Assembly: GCA_035578175.1 (NCBI GenBank) | Contig: JAQMRL010000005.1 | Coordinates: forward strand, 58,385,722 to 58,449,721 | Reading direction: 5' to 3' | Origin: Catonia carolina | Taxonomy: Eukaryota > Arthropoda > Insecta > Hemiptera > Achilidae | Length of the DNA: 64,000 nt | In this document: positions 22,438 to 33,800 of the stretch, piece after piece | Layout: every line of letters begins with the position of its first letter | Position numbering within the stretch: position 1 is the first letter of the stretch | Made by a program: the position numbers and the translations under genes | The notes under the pieces: model-generated | Told to the model about the DNA's origin: nothing | The model's input: only the letters and a program-made list of their open reading frames with translations | The model's database searches: none

Positions 22438-22923
22438 CAGATATTTCTCCCGAATACACCTATATTAATAATACTTACTGAAAACTTAACTAACACTGAC
22501 AAAGTTTCATTTATGGGCATATTAATACTTTTTAAAAAAATTTAATTATGTTAATGTAGACTCAATATTTTTCATAAAATTATTCAAATTTTAGTCAATT
22601 AAGAAAAAACTCTGCGACATGTTTAATTACCATAGAAACATGTGTTATAAAAATGGTGGAAATGTATTAAACTGCTTTTTTATTATAGAATTATGTATTT
22701 CTTATAGTTTACTTGAGGTGAGCATAAAAAATTTATTTTACATATGTCAAAATGATGATTCTGCGATAGGGTGAGTGGTAGGAGATTAATACTTTGGATC
22801 AGGACAAGCATGCATATCTTATCAAATTTAACTTTGCGTAACATATAAATGTACCGTAGGATCGTTCGTGATAGTGTTAGGCGGGGCATCAGTGTAGTGG
22901 GAGTACGGCGCGGAAAAGAGTGG

Positions 22924-23158
22924 AACGAACTAAAGACTGCAGATGAGATCTAGCCAATAACAGTCAAGGTTGGATGTGAGGTTGCCCTTTCGGTCAGTTA
23001 CACTCTGTTCCATCAAACTCCAACTGACTTTTTGTTAGGCTGTCATCCACAGCGGGACCACAACGTGAAAACGCAGGATTCGATAAACGAAAGTCAATTG
23101 GCTCTGTGCTGTGATCTAGGTCACTATGCTCCGCCGTCATCTGCAGTCTCTCGTTCAT
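22924..23158 (-). mobile_element. M1-family MITE, 235 bp, opposite orientation
   Basis: Inverted ends AACGAACTAAAGACTGCAGA and (reversed) AATGAACGAGAGACTGCAGA. The interior is the reverse complement of 20933-21168. Confidence 0.75.
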
Positions 23159-23984
23159 TAAATTATAGCGCAAATCAAACACAGCAACCTTTGTCTGTTA
23201 ATAGTTGTTGAACGGCGTACATTGCGCTTTACAAGTTTTATACTTCAAGTGACAAAGCCAAACGGGTTTTTGCTCATAATTTGTGAAGTTCAGACACAGA
23301 TTGTTGACTTCAATGTCTTCCATGGAGAACAAAAGCAGAACCAGGAAGAAAGGAACTAATTGTGGAAGAACGATGTAAGTGATCAGCAAAAAGAGGTAGA
23401 GTTAGTTTGCAAGGTTCTAAATTGACTCTATACGATAAAATAACACGTAAACCTAAAATTAGTAGGGAGTGAAGGAACTGTTACAAGGAAGTCAAACCGC
23501 GCCGAAATTGTTTAAACTTTTGCTAGAGAATACTTAAGGAGCTGGAAACTGAAATGCCAACAAATAGGAGTACGAGTGAGGAAAGAACTTCTGTTCAACT
23601 TGTGTTTTGTTAAAGACTAAGTTGTAGTAGCTGAAGATGAGAAGAACCGCTCCTATGTGTTGAAAAAACTGAAAGAAAAGTACTAGAAAGCAGGCTTCGA
23701 GATTAATAACTTTCGGAATACAGAAACACTAAAAACCGTAGAACAACGTCCAGGAAATCTAAAAATTTACAAATCAAGGGTAATGACAAATTCAAATTCT
23801 TGGGGTTTACTCTAACACAGAATGCCACAACTGGTTCAAGAAAGAATAGACATTAGACAACCACATGTAGTAATGAATACGCATATCAATATCATGACTA
23901 AGAAAATGGTATACAACTTTATTGTAACAAATAATTATGAACTATCCTGCAAAAGTGTAGGTCATAAACAAGAGGAACAGAAAT

Positions 23985-24690
23985 AAGAAAACCCCTTTCA
24001 GAGACGACACCTCTCATGGCTGGTAGTAATATTTAAAAAGGCTTACTTTTGACCTATGGCAAAAACCATTAGTGATTTCTGTATCTACTCTTTAAGAGGA
24101 ATCGAATGACACTATTTTTGTTTCCGAATTCCAACTTTGATTTCTTGACTTCAGGTTTTGGGGCACTTCCGGTGCTCCAAACACAAACCGGAACTTTAAA
24201 CCTACTGATTTCTGTATCTACTCCTTGGGGAATTGAATAACGCTATTTGAATAACGCAGTTGGTAACGTGCTCGCCACTCATCATGCGGTCTTGGGTTCG
24301 AATCCCATTCAGGCATGGCATTTTTTCATACGTTACAAATTCTCATTTCACCCTTCACCGTCTGCATTAGCAGTAATTGCAGAACAGTCGGACGTTAAAC
24401 CAAAAAAAAAAAAAAAAAAAAAAAATATTTCTGTTTCCATATTCCGACTTTGATTTCCTTACTTCCGGTTTTGGGCTACTTTCAGTCAAAACCGAAACTT
24501 CGAACCCAATCAAGGCTCACTAAATTTTTGTGTAAATTACGAATCTGAAAACCGTTTGTTGTTATCTCTTGTAGTTTCTGAAATCTGGATGTGATGGACG
24601 GACGGACACAGGAAAATGATGACAATTTTAAAAATTGCCTCCAATTATTGGACAGAAATGGAGTATTGGCGTAGAGTACTGGTAGTTTGC
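23985..24690 (+). repeat. Family E repeat inserted in a LINE
   Basis: It starts near GAGACGACACCTCTCATGGC, contains the repeated block GATTTCTGTATCTACTC and the GGTTTTGGG.CACTTCCGGT blocks, and ends near AAATGATGACAATTTTAAA. The same blocks occur at 35255-35710. Confidence 0.6.
24243..24424 (+). repeat. Family B tRNA-derived SINE inside family E
   Basis: AGTTGGTAACGTGCTCGCC, B-box GGGTTCGAATCCC, CTGCATTAGCAGTAATTGCA, and a poly(A) tail of over 20. The 5' end (A-box start) is slightly truncated. Confidence 0.75.
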
Positions 24691-24984
24691 CCAGATTACA
24701 TAAGTTACCAAATGAGGAAATTAGATGGAGAATGCAAGTATAAAAGAATGTAATCAAACGCATATAGGAAAAGCGGTTGCTATGGTATGGGCATACCAGA
24801 AGAGTGGAGGCTGGATAAATTTATAAAATACCGGAATAGAGCCCAGGAGGAAGGCAGGCTGCGAAGGTCATGGAAGGAGGAGGTGAACGAGGCTATGCAG
24901 AAAGAGGCTTCGTTGATAAGGATTTACGAAAATAGGGGTGAATGGAGGATCTGATTCAGAGAAGGTAGATAGGAATAGCTGTTT

Positions 24985-25372
24985 GTTTAAGTCAACATCC
25001 GAAAGGCTGGTTTGAACCTCTAGAAGTTTTACTAAGTAAAAACGAGGAGTGAGGTGGCTTACTATTACCATCCTCACTGAGTTGAAAGAGTATGCTTATC
25101 AGCAAGCCAGGCATTCCGTAAAGCACGTACTTTCCAACCTGCAAACGACACCTTCACTTTATTCGCCACAGGGTCTGGCTGTATAGTGAAATTCATTACT
25201 CTCAGAGAGGATAACTCTGAGTAGTGTCTTTTACACTTCTACCTCTTCTGTTTTTAAATAGCTCAATCATATCATTGGCTGACTATATTATAAGAAACAG
25301 AATTATTTTTTGTAGCCCTGGAACCAACAGATCGAGTGCAATTAATTTAACACTTGACCTGCTCGTTATGGG
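24985..25372 (-). repeat. Family A SINE-like element, near full length
   Basis: From TTTAAGTCAACATCCGAAAG to CACTTGACCTGCTCGTTATG. It abuts a mariner element whose TA site starts at 25377. Confidence 0.75.
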
Positions 25373-25378
25373 AATTTA

Positions 25379-26318
25379 CGAGGTGTGGCTATTAAATAAC
25401 GAAATTGACGTTGTAAAAAAAATTATTTTTATTTTATACATAATCACTTATTGTCACTTTTAATATACATTCCTTCTCTATCCCTACAACGCTCCATGCA
25501 AATTTTCCAATGTTGGAAACAGTGCTGGAAGTCATCTTCTGTCAGCTCCTTCAGGACACGTCCCGCTTTCTCGTTTACAGCTACCACAAACTCAAATCTT
25601 GTCCCTTTTAATACAGATTTCACCTTAGGTAAAAGGTAGAAGTCACATGGTGCAAGATCTGGTGAATAAGGTGGATGTTCTAACACTGAGATGATGTACT
25701 TGGCTAGGAACCTCTTGACAGATAACGCGGAATGAGCTGGCACATTGTCTTGGTGGAGAACCCATGATTTGTCCTTTCAAATTTGCGCGTTTTTTCCTTA
25801 CTCCTTGACGTAGTTTACAAAGTACCTCAAGATAGTAATATTGATTAATTGTTTGACCTTCAGGAACCCAGTGAAGGTACACAGTTCCATGGATATTAAA
25901 AAAAACAATCATCATTGCTTTATATTTTGACTTGCTCATTCGAGCTTTTTTGGCTCTCGGTGAAGTTCGGCTCTTCCAGTGCATGGATTGGCGCTTCGTT
26001 TCCGGATCATAAGTAAAAACCATGTTTCATCCCATGTTATTACAGTTTCCAAAAAATTTGGGTCATTTTCAATCGCGTAAAAAGTGCCAGTACAAACATT
26101 TTTGCGAGCTTCATTTCAAACATTTTTGAGCGGCACGTGTCCCGAAGGAGCTGACAGAAGATAACTTCCAGCACTGTTTCCAACGATGAAAAATTTGCAT
26201 GGAGTGTTGTAGGGATAGAGAAGGAGTGTGTATGGAAGGTGATAATAAGTGATTATGTATAAAATAAAAATAAATTTTTTTTACAACGTCAGTCTCGTTA
26301 TTTAACAGCCACAACTCG
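25379..26318 (-). mobile_element. Snap-back mariner element (two copies of one end)
   Basis: TA flanks both sides. The ends CGAGGTGTGGCTATTAAATA and (reversed right) CGAGTTGTGGCTGTTAAATA match. The inverted match is not limited to the ends: about 180 bp at 26135-26318 are the reverse complement of 25379-25560, including transposase C-terminal coding sequence. The element therefore has two 3' ends and lacks the true 5' end and N-terminus. Confidence 0.75.
25444..26023 (-). pseudogene. mariner transposase, N-terminus missing, frameshifted
   Basis: Frame one (26023-25643) has VFTYDPETKRQSMHWKS with the first visible catalytic Asp. Frame two (25743-25444) has PAHSALSVKRFLAKYIISVL and HPPYSPDLAPCDFYLLPKVK with the last catalytic Asp. 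The DNAPAH-type middle motif falls at the frame break. The helix-turn-helix N-terminal half is absent. It cannot encode an active enzyme. Confidence 0.8.
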
Positions 26319-26327
26319 TATAATAGC

Positions 26328-26427
26328 TGTTGTTGTTTAAGTCATCAGCCGAAAGGCTGGTTTGAACCCGTAGAGTTTTACTCAGTAAAACGAGGAGTGA
26401 GGTGGTTTACCGTTGCCTTCCTCAAGT
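26328..26427 (-). repeat. Family A fragment (3' part)
   Basis: TTGTTGTTTAAGTCATCAGC, the GAAAGGCTGG hairpin, and AAACGAGGAGTGAGGTGG, then cut off. Confidence 0.7.
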
Positions 26428-27089
26428 AATAGCTATAAATGTCTTAATAAAAAAATGAAGGAGGGGAAAATTAAATATATCTATACAAAAGCGGACAGAT
26501 AATAATGAAGACAAGAATTTTAGATTAGTAAGTGTGTTTGTGTATGTATGAATTTGCGTGTAGTAGTATGTGAATTGGCAACAAGACACAACAGATTCAG
26601 AACCAGGTTGGTTGTCAGTGAGTGCAAGATAAGAAAGAGAACTAACTGGGCCCGGCCGCCACTCGACCATTACTAGGCGCTAGGCACATGCATCTTTAAA
26701 TGGACAAGACGACTTTTATTTAAAATCTACTTGCCACTTGCACTTTCTAAAATATTCACTCCAATCTGTTTAAGTATCGCTAGCTTATTCATATCAACAG
26801 CTCTTACTCGTTCGTACCTACTACATATATTCCGCTTAATTATAATAAAATTGCATTAATCAAACTCTTGTTTCTCTACAAGCCTTTTATTGATTCATCA
26901 CTATTTCCCTAACTTCCTGATCACCTTGAGATCACCTGATTAAATGCAGGAAATAAAAAAATTAACATTTTTCTAATTACCCATTTTTTGAAGATTTACT
27001 CCACCGATGCCATACTTACTAACAGTATGAGGATTATAAATGTAGGGTGAAAACGATTTACGTGAATACAGAATGGTTTAGTATTGGAA

Positions 27090-28155
27090 GTGGCCTAAAA
27101 CAAGGACGTATACAGTCCCCTACTCCGTTTAACGTGGTCATGGGAGGAATGAAAGAAAGTAAAAGGAATAGTTGGATGTAAGGATAATAAGATGATTTTT
27201 AAGGATGATATGGTGATTTGGGGAGAAAAAGTGAGGATGTACAAATTCAGCTTGATGCTTGGAATGAAATAATGAAGAGTTTTGGACTTCAAAAAAGTAG
27301 AGAGAAGAGTGAAGTCATTGTTTTTGGAAGAAACAGGGTAATCGAGAGGACTATTACACTGGAAGGAAAGGTATTAAGGCTGGTGAAAAATTTTAAATAT
27401 CTAGGGAGTGGATTTCAGAAGATGGAAAGATAAAAAGAAAACAAAGCGGTGACAAAAATGAGGAAATATAATTATACCAAGCGGTAAAACACTTGTTATG
27501 TGAAAGAAAGATACCAGAGAAGGCCAAAGTAATTATGTATACGTTGTATTATGCACCAGCAGTGCTATATAGAGTGGAAACGTGGGGGATAAATATGAGG
27601 AATTGAAGTTTAACATGAAGATTGAAATTGAGAAATTAATAAATTTGAGGAATTGAACAGGTAGAGGAGAGCAATACAGCGTAGGACAAGGAATGATAGA
27701 ATAAAGAGTATTGTGATTAGAGCGGAGCTAAACGTAAAAAGTATGAGGGAGAGAGTGGGGAAAATGAGGATAAGATGGTATGACCCATGTGAAGAGAATG
27801 TGGGAGTAAGGTAACCTAGAAATATGGAAGAAGGAAGGGGGTTTTTTTTTTGTTTAACGTTCGACTGTTCTGCAATTACTGCTAATGCATACGGTGAATG
27901 ATGAAATGATTTTTTGTAACGTATTAAAAAATGCCGTGCCTGAATGGGATTCGAACCCAAGACCGCATGATGAGAGGCGAGCACGTTACCAACTTCGCCA
28001 ATGCGGCCGGCTAAGAAAGGGTGGAAGGAACAAGATTAAGAGAACGATCAAGAAAAAGATGGAAGGACAAAGTTAAGAAGATTGCGGAAGGACGGCGATA
28101 CAACTGGAAACGAATGGAGGAGGAGAAATGGTGGATGGACAGAAGAAGATGAAGA
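27090..28155 (+). pseudogene. LINE ORF2 fragment split by a SINE
   Basis: Frames give a decayed KQGC..SP-like RT motif, DDMVIWGE (catalytic-box region), LDAWNEIMKSFGLQKSREKS, KNFKYLGSGFQ, YAPAVLYRVETWGI, then RRTRNDRIKS. After the SINE at 27843-28010 it ends WKDKVKKIAEGRRYNWKRME-like. Order and motifs fit an endonuclease-type LINE; many stops. Confidence 0.7.
27843..28010 (-). repeat. Family B tRNA-derived SINE inside a LINE
   Basis: Minus strand: GCCGCATTGGCG, AGTTGGTAACGTGCTCGCC, B-box GGGTTCGAATCCC, the family body and GTCGAACGTTAAAC, with an A-rich end. Confidence 0.8.
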
Positions 28156-28334
28156 GGCTTGGTGAATAACTAGACCCGGCGAAAACCATGTGATGCTATT
28201 TTACGGAAATATTATTTTTTTCCGACAACATTATACCATTTTCAAAAGTCAGAGAATGTGGACCTGTCAGCAAAGCACTTCAAAATTCAGTGCTGTTTTT
28301 ATAGATTTTTAAGGATAGAAAAATAAATTGTTCA

Positions 28335-28430
28335 TTCCGAATCCATGTTTTGAGCCTTTACCTTGTAAAATGCGACCGAAAAATTTCAAATAGATATGTG
28401 TTCGGCGACCTTATTTTCAGAATGTAGGTC
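28335..28430 (+). repeat. R-repeat fragment
   Basis: GAGCCTTTACC, AAAATGCGACCGAAAAATTT and TTTTCAGAATG match blocks at 44105-44290 and 45607-45790. Confidence 0.5.
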
Positions 28431-28459
28431 AAAAATTAGAAAGAGAACTAACGTTAATT

Positions 28460-28860
28460 TTTCCTTTTTCTTTTGCTCTATATGATATATAGGTAGAGAA
28501 AGTTACATTTCCATTTCAATTTTTTGAAATGGGGTTTTCTCCGGAAGTACACGTTTCCAAGTACCCAAAAACCGTGTTCCAGGTTGAAGCTTAGAATTTA
28601 AGTTAGGTACTACGAAAGACCCGATAGGAACATTTTCATAAAAATCGGTCAACCGGAAGTAGTAGATTATTCTTGCAATTTTCGAATAAATAAAAGATGG
28701 GTCCAACGAATTTGTTTTAAATTGCCTGATTTACTACATTTTTTGTTCCTTTCAACAAGAAGTAAGCAGCATGTCTGCTGAAATTAGTGGGGAGCTGTGC
28801 TCTCATGGTAATATATTTTTTTTTTAAGATTACGACCTTATTAGGCACTTTAGATACAGG
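28460..28860 (+). repeat. Family D repeat, diverged and truncated
   Basis: GAAATGGGGTTTTCTCCGGA, AACCGGAAGTAGTAGATTAT and CATGTCTGCTGAAATTAG follow family D order. Confidence 0.6.
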
Positions 28861-29121
28861 AATTCAAAGGTACACTGGAGAGTTGAGGCGGTGATTTTAG
28901 CATACGGGCGGCCCAAAACGTTTTTTAATCCGTCTCATTTCTATGGAATAAATTCACACATGATTTTTGTTTTATAAAATTTTATTTATTCATAATTTTA
29001 TCCCAAGAGAAAAACTCTGAGTGGGAAAGCAAAAAAAAGAAAAAAGGAAACGTAAAAGTTGGCAGAAGAAACTAAATCATTGTTTAATAGGGCTATGTTC
29101 GAAACGCGGGATTACGCCAAC

Positions 29122-29285
29122 GGGCCGGCTCGTTGGCGTAGTGGTTAGCGCAACTGGCTACGCGGGGTTCCCGGGTTCGATTCCCGATCAGGTCTGGCAT
29201 TTTTTCATCATTCATTGTCATATATCATCATTAGCCACCGTCTGCATTAGCAGAAATTGCAAAACGGTCAGACGTAAAACCAACA
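29122..29285 (+). repeat. Family F tRNA-derived SINE
   Basis: A-box TTGGCGTAGTGGTTAGCGC, B-box GGGTTCGATTCCC, then CTGCATTAGCAGAAATTGCA and GTCAGACGTAAAACC. The head differs from family B but the tail is closely related. It is preceded by a short inverted piece of its own head (ACGCCAACGGGCC). Confidence 0.8.
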
Positions 29286-29689
29286 AATTTAAAGAACGCG
29301 AGTAAAATCAAATTTTGATTTAGAAAATTTTTTCCCATTTCCGATACTTTTAACGTATGTATTGATCAAAAACATTTAAAAATATGTTGAAGGCTTAAAT
29401 TTCAATATTGCCCAACAACGTGCTAAAATACTTTAAGATTTAGTAAGAAGATATTTAAAATTTTGTTTTGGATATAAGTAGAAGATCATATACTTAGGAT
29501 TCTAACAGGCTTCTTATTTTTACGTTATCGAAACAGTGGTTGTTGTAGAATATTTGATAGAGGACGTTTTCGGCCAGAGTCAAATTTTATTTTATGAAGA
29601 GATATTTCAAATATGAATTAATACAAAATTTAAAAACTTAAAAATTTGTTATATTAAAATCAAATCATAGAATTAATTTGAAAATTTTC

Positions 29690-29865
29690 CGCCATTATAT
29701 GATGTAGTGTTTAGCGCGCAAGTTTACTAAGTGGAGACCCCGGGTTCGATTCCTGGCTAGGGTCTGGAAGTCATAACGTGCCAAACCCTAGTTCCTTAAT
29801 CCACCGTAGTCACTAATGACCAAGTTGTTGATGCAACTTTAAATGAACTTAAAGAAAAATTGGAA
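29690..29865 (+). repeat. Family G tRNA-like SINE
   Basis: GTAGTGTTTAGCG (A-box-like), B-box GGGTTCGATTCCTGGCTAGG, TCTGGAAGTC, then CACCGTAGTCACTAATGACC and TGCAACTTTAAATGAAC. Confidence 0.6.
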
Positions 29866-29879
29866 ATTTTTATATCATC

Positions 29880-30720
29880 TGACAATTAACAGTTTTATGG
29901 GCGTTTCTATTTTACATTATCATAAAGGCTGTTGTTGGAAAATATTTGATTTCTTCGGTGATTCTAGCAAATGAACTTAATTCCAGTACGTCCCTGTATG
30001 GATTATTGTATAGGAAGGAGAGAGATAACTCGTATGAAACCGGACAGTTAATAAAACATCCCTTCCACTGTATTACAAGTTAAACAATCACATGTGACTT
30101 TATTTTGTATCAAACACATACTATAAAATAAAACTCACATAATATTATGCATACATGAAAATACTTTCAAGCGCAGGTTGCGGAGGAAAGTCCCTCTACC
30201 TGCCTCAAACACGAATTCAACTACCACCGCTTCTATCTTAACTACAAAACTATCCTTCCAGTACACTGGAGAACAATCTTACCAACTTAAAACAAACACT
30301 TACCTTTAAATTTCTCCCCCCACTTATTACCCGTTTATTACCAACATAACCTAACAAACTTGTTCCTGACCATTTCTAACTTCACTCGCTTATTCCTTAG
30401 AAAAATATTTACAGTTCGTTTTTATCTACCAGTTATAATACAATGTTAACGCAAATACTAAAACCGCATACTCTACCAGCAATTATTTCTGCTTATTAAC
30501 TACTTATTAATACCATTATGATTTAATTTTTTTATATAAAAAATATTTAACATTTTTTTTATTTTATAAAAGTGATTTAAATATATTTTACTGTGCCAAA
30601 TTTTTAAAAATTAGTTTTTTTATTAAATTTACCGGAAGTAAACAAGACAATTTTTAAATTGTTATTGTTTTGAATTTTTTATAAATGTATTAAATTTTTT
30701 GTTAATTAATTTGTAATTAT
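29880..30720. other. Upstream region of the secreted-protein gene, nothing recognised
   Basis: AT-rich sequence with a more GC-rich part at about 30160-30480. No coding or repeat signature and no clear promoter. Confidence 0.4.
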
Positions 30721-30840
30721 GTTTTTATTGGAAGTCAATGAATCGTGGCGTGTGTGATAGTGCGTGCGTGTAAGGGTGTTATCTATGTATTAGTATATTT
30801 TTGTAATTTTGTAATTAGTAAAAATAGGTGTGGAGGTAAA

Positions 30841-30883
30841 ATGTCGAAAATATTTTTGGTGTTTATCCTGGTTTTAGTTACAT
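30841..30883 (+). CDS. Secreted-protein gene, exon 1 (signal-peptide start)
   Basis: ATG follows GGAGGTAAA, a fair start context. It is followed by MSKIFLVFILVLVT, then T/GTAAGTAA, a near-perfect donor in phase 1. Upstream (about 30720-30840) is a non-repetitive leader that could be 5'UTR, including a GT-rich tract. A TATAAAT-like string near 30680 is only a weak promoter candidate. Confidence 0.5.
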
Positions 30884-33800
30884 GTAAGTAATATTATTTG
30901 TTTTATTTGTTAATTATAGTTTAATTTAACTGTAGGTTGTTTATAAGCGACTAGTAATTGCGCCCGCACTGTTTGTCCGTTTTTTGCTGGCCTCGAGGGG
31001 TTAAATATAATTTATAAGTACTTGCTGACTGTTGCTAATTAAATTCGAACAATAATATTAATTTATTATTGACAACTAATTTAACAATTAAATTAACAAT
31101 TAATAGTCTTATTGCTTGATGTTTTATATCATTATTATTTATGAAATGAGATGAGCACCTAATAAACGATTACCGTACCGTAACGGCCCTATGATGTTAA
31201 GTTTTGGCTTGCGCGTATAAAGGATATGAGAAGAACTCTGTATTTAAGGACAAACAAAATTTTCATTTAAAATACATTAGACCAAAATTTTGCTTTTTGA
31301 TAAATAAATATGGGCGTCTAACAACTGAGGCAGCTCGGAAACCTTTATGGTTAGGAATTCGTTCAACTGCTGCTGGGTGCGATTCAGCAACTGTAATGCG
31401 TTTATTACCTGGATAAATATTTACAAAACTTTAACCTGCAAATACATATTATTGATAAATAAACCCCCGATAATCTGACTTCTGCGGGTCTTGCTAATCA
31501 TCTATCATGTCGATTGGAATTCATGTAGAGAGGGGAATAAAAGGATGTTAAGTGTCCACGAAACCTACCGGGTTGGTCTAGAGGTAAAGTCGTCGCCAAA
31601 ATCAGCTGTTTAACAGCTGATTTTCGGAGACGAAGGTTCCTGGTTCAAATCCTAGTAAAGGTAGTTACTTTTATACGGATTTGAATACTAGACAATGGTT
31701 ACCGGTGTACTTTGATGGTTGGGGTTTAATTAACCATACTCTCTCAGAAATGGTCGGCCTGAGTCTGTACAAGACTACACCTCATTTACACGTCATACAC
31801 ATCATCCTCATCTCATTGGGTCATGGGGTTGCTTATTGTTCTGAATTTAACAGATTACAACGTACACATATTAGGAATTTAAAAAAAAAGTGTCCACGAG
31901 GATACTACAAAATCGTAAATTTTATTCAACAAAAGAGTGCGTATATTCTAAGTATGCCCACAAAAAGCAGGTGGATTGTTAAATTGTATGTACTTGATCT
32001 ACTAGTTCCAGGGCTACAAAAAATAGTTCTGTTTCTTATCACATTGTTAACCAATTATATGACTGACACATTTAAAAACAGAAGAGGTAGAGGTTAAAAG
32101 ACACTATATCAGAGTTATCTCTTCTGAAAGTAATGAATTTTATGATATAGCCAGACTCTATTATAAATGAAGTGAAGGTGTCATTTGCAGGGTGGAAGGT
32201 AGATGCTTATAAGTATACGTTTTCACTCAGTGAGGCAGGTAATGGTAAACCACCTCACTCTTCGTTTTACTTAGTAAAGCCTCTAAAGATTTAAATCAGC
32301 CTTTCGGCTGATGACCTAAGTAACAACATATATTCCAAATAATGCAATGAAAGTTTTTTGCAATACAATTAATTTTAATTAAATTGCATTTGCTTGGAAA
32401 ATCCCAGAAATTTTTATTATTTTGTAGTATTCTCGTGGATACCCACACGTCATACAAATGCAGTTATGGATTTCCCAAGTTTTATTTTATGGTTTCATTA
32501 TGCAAGTTAGAAGAGAGGAATTGAATGCAATTACTCGAACTGTGTAGGTAGGTACGTTGTCTTCCAACCCGTATATTATGATAATCCTTCGTAATAAAAC
32601 GGCCGCAGTTGATTTCTTGTGGTCATAAATTGACCGCATTGGGTAGCTTTTTAAAAGAACTAGCAGCAGTTGATATTCTAGTATAATAGGTCTAACTCCT
32701 ATAAAAGATTTTTTGTTTTACGTCAAACTGTTTTTCAATTACTGCTAATCCAGACAATGAGAAAAGTAATAGATAAAATTGATTGATGAAGAAAATGGCA
32801 AATCTGATCAGGAATCGAAACCGGGACCCCAGTGTAGAAGCCAGTTGTGCTAACCACTACGCCACGGGCCGGTTTAAAGACCTTGCGCCAGGATTATAAT
32901 AATAATATTTTATTTTTTTATCTTTTACAATAGGCTACAGAATGTGTGCATATCTTTTCTATTTTTCATATTTTTTCCGCGAGTCAGCTGTTTAACAGCT
33001 GATTTTCCTGGTTCACACATGAAGGTTCCTGGTTCAAATCCTAGTAAAGGTTGTTACTTTTATACGGATTTGAATACTAGACAGTGGTTACCGGTGTATT
33101 TTCATGGTTGGGGTTTAATTAACCATACTCTCTCAGGAATGGTCGGCCTGAGTATGTACAAGAATATACCTCATTTATACGTTGTATATATCATCCGCAT
33201 CTCACAGGGTCATGGGATTGCTTTTTGTTCTTAAATTGAACAGATTGCAACGTACACATATTATGTATTAAAAAATAGGTATTCTCTAAAAGCTAAATAC
33301 ATTTATAATAATTTACAATGTACAAGGTGTAGGAAACTGACCAGCCCAACTATGGCTAAATGCCATGTCTAAGTTAGGGGTTCTCTTCTTTTACCTAGTG
33401 TTACTGTACAACTGAAAATACAATGCGGTTTTTATTAGAGAACATTAAATTATGAAAACACTACTATCTAAAAGTATAATAAATCTAATTAACGAAACAA
33501 TAAAACTGGATATTCAAATAAACTGGATTGGGTTGATCCACGGACGGAATATTTAAGACCTTCCCAGAAAGACCCCGGTTCAACCTTACCTCAGAATTGA
33601 CTCTGAAACCTTTCTACCGCTCCATTAGACCTCAAATTTTTAGACAAGTGGAATTTTTGTTTTTACATCAGAATAAAGTAGCCCACCTCTATTTTTTGGA
33701 ATACGTAGACAATTCCTTATATATACTCGTACATTCTGACCCAAGGTACTCATTCCATGTTTTCCGGCAAAAAAAATTAAGTCCTCAAGACCTAAGTGTC

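Larger units (their letters stand above)
23200..24965 (+). pseudogene. RTE-like LINE ORF2 fragment, split by a nested insertion
   Basis: Part one (23200-23980) gives KELLFNLCFVKD then VVVAEDEKNRSYVLKKLKEK and KFKFLGFTLTQNATT, the RT region after the catalytic box. Part two (24690-24965) gives RRV, LLWYGHTRR-like text and LRRSWKEEVNEAMQKEASLI, the C-terminal end. Between them lies repeat E with a SINE inside. It is full of stops. Confidence 0.65.

Noticed and set aside
29122..29200. A working tRNA gene
   Set aside because: A- and B-boxes are present, but the ends do not pair as an acceptor stem and the unit continues into a SINE body; the same holds for the family B, C and G heads.
31681..32097. 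138-codon plus-strand open frame
   Set aside because: It runs across the body of a family C SINE and into a family A element; no start context or homology.
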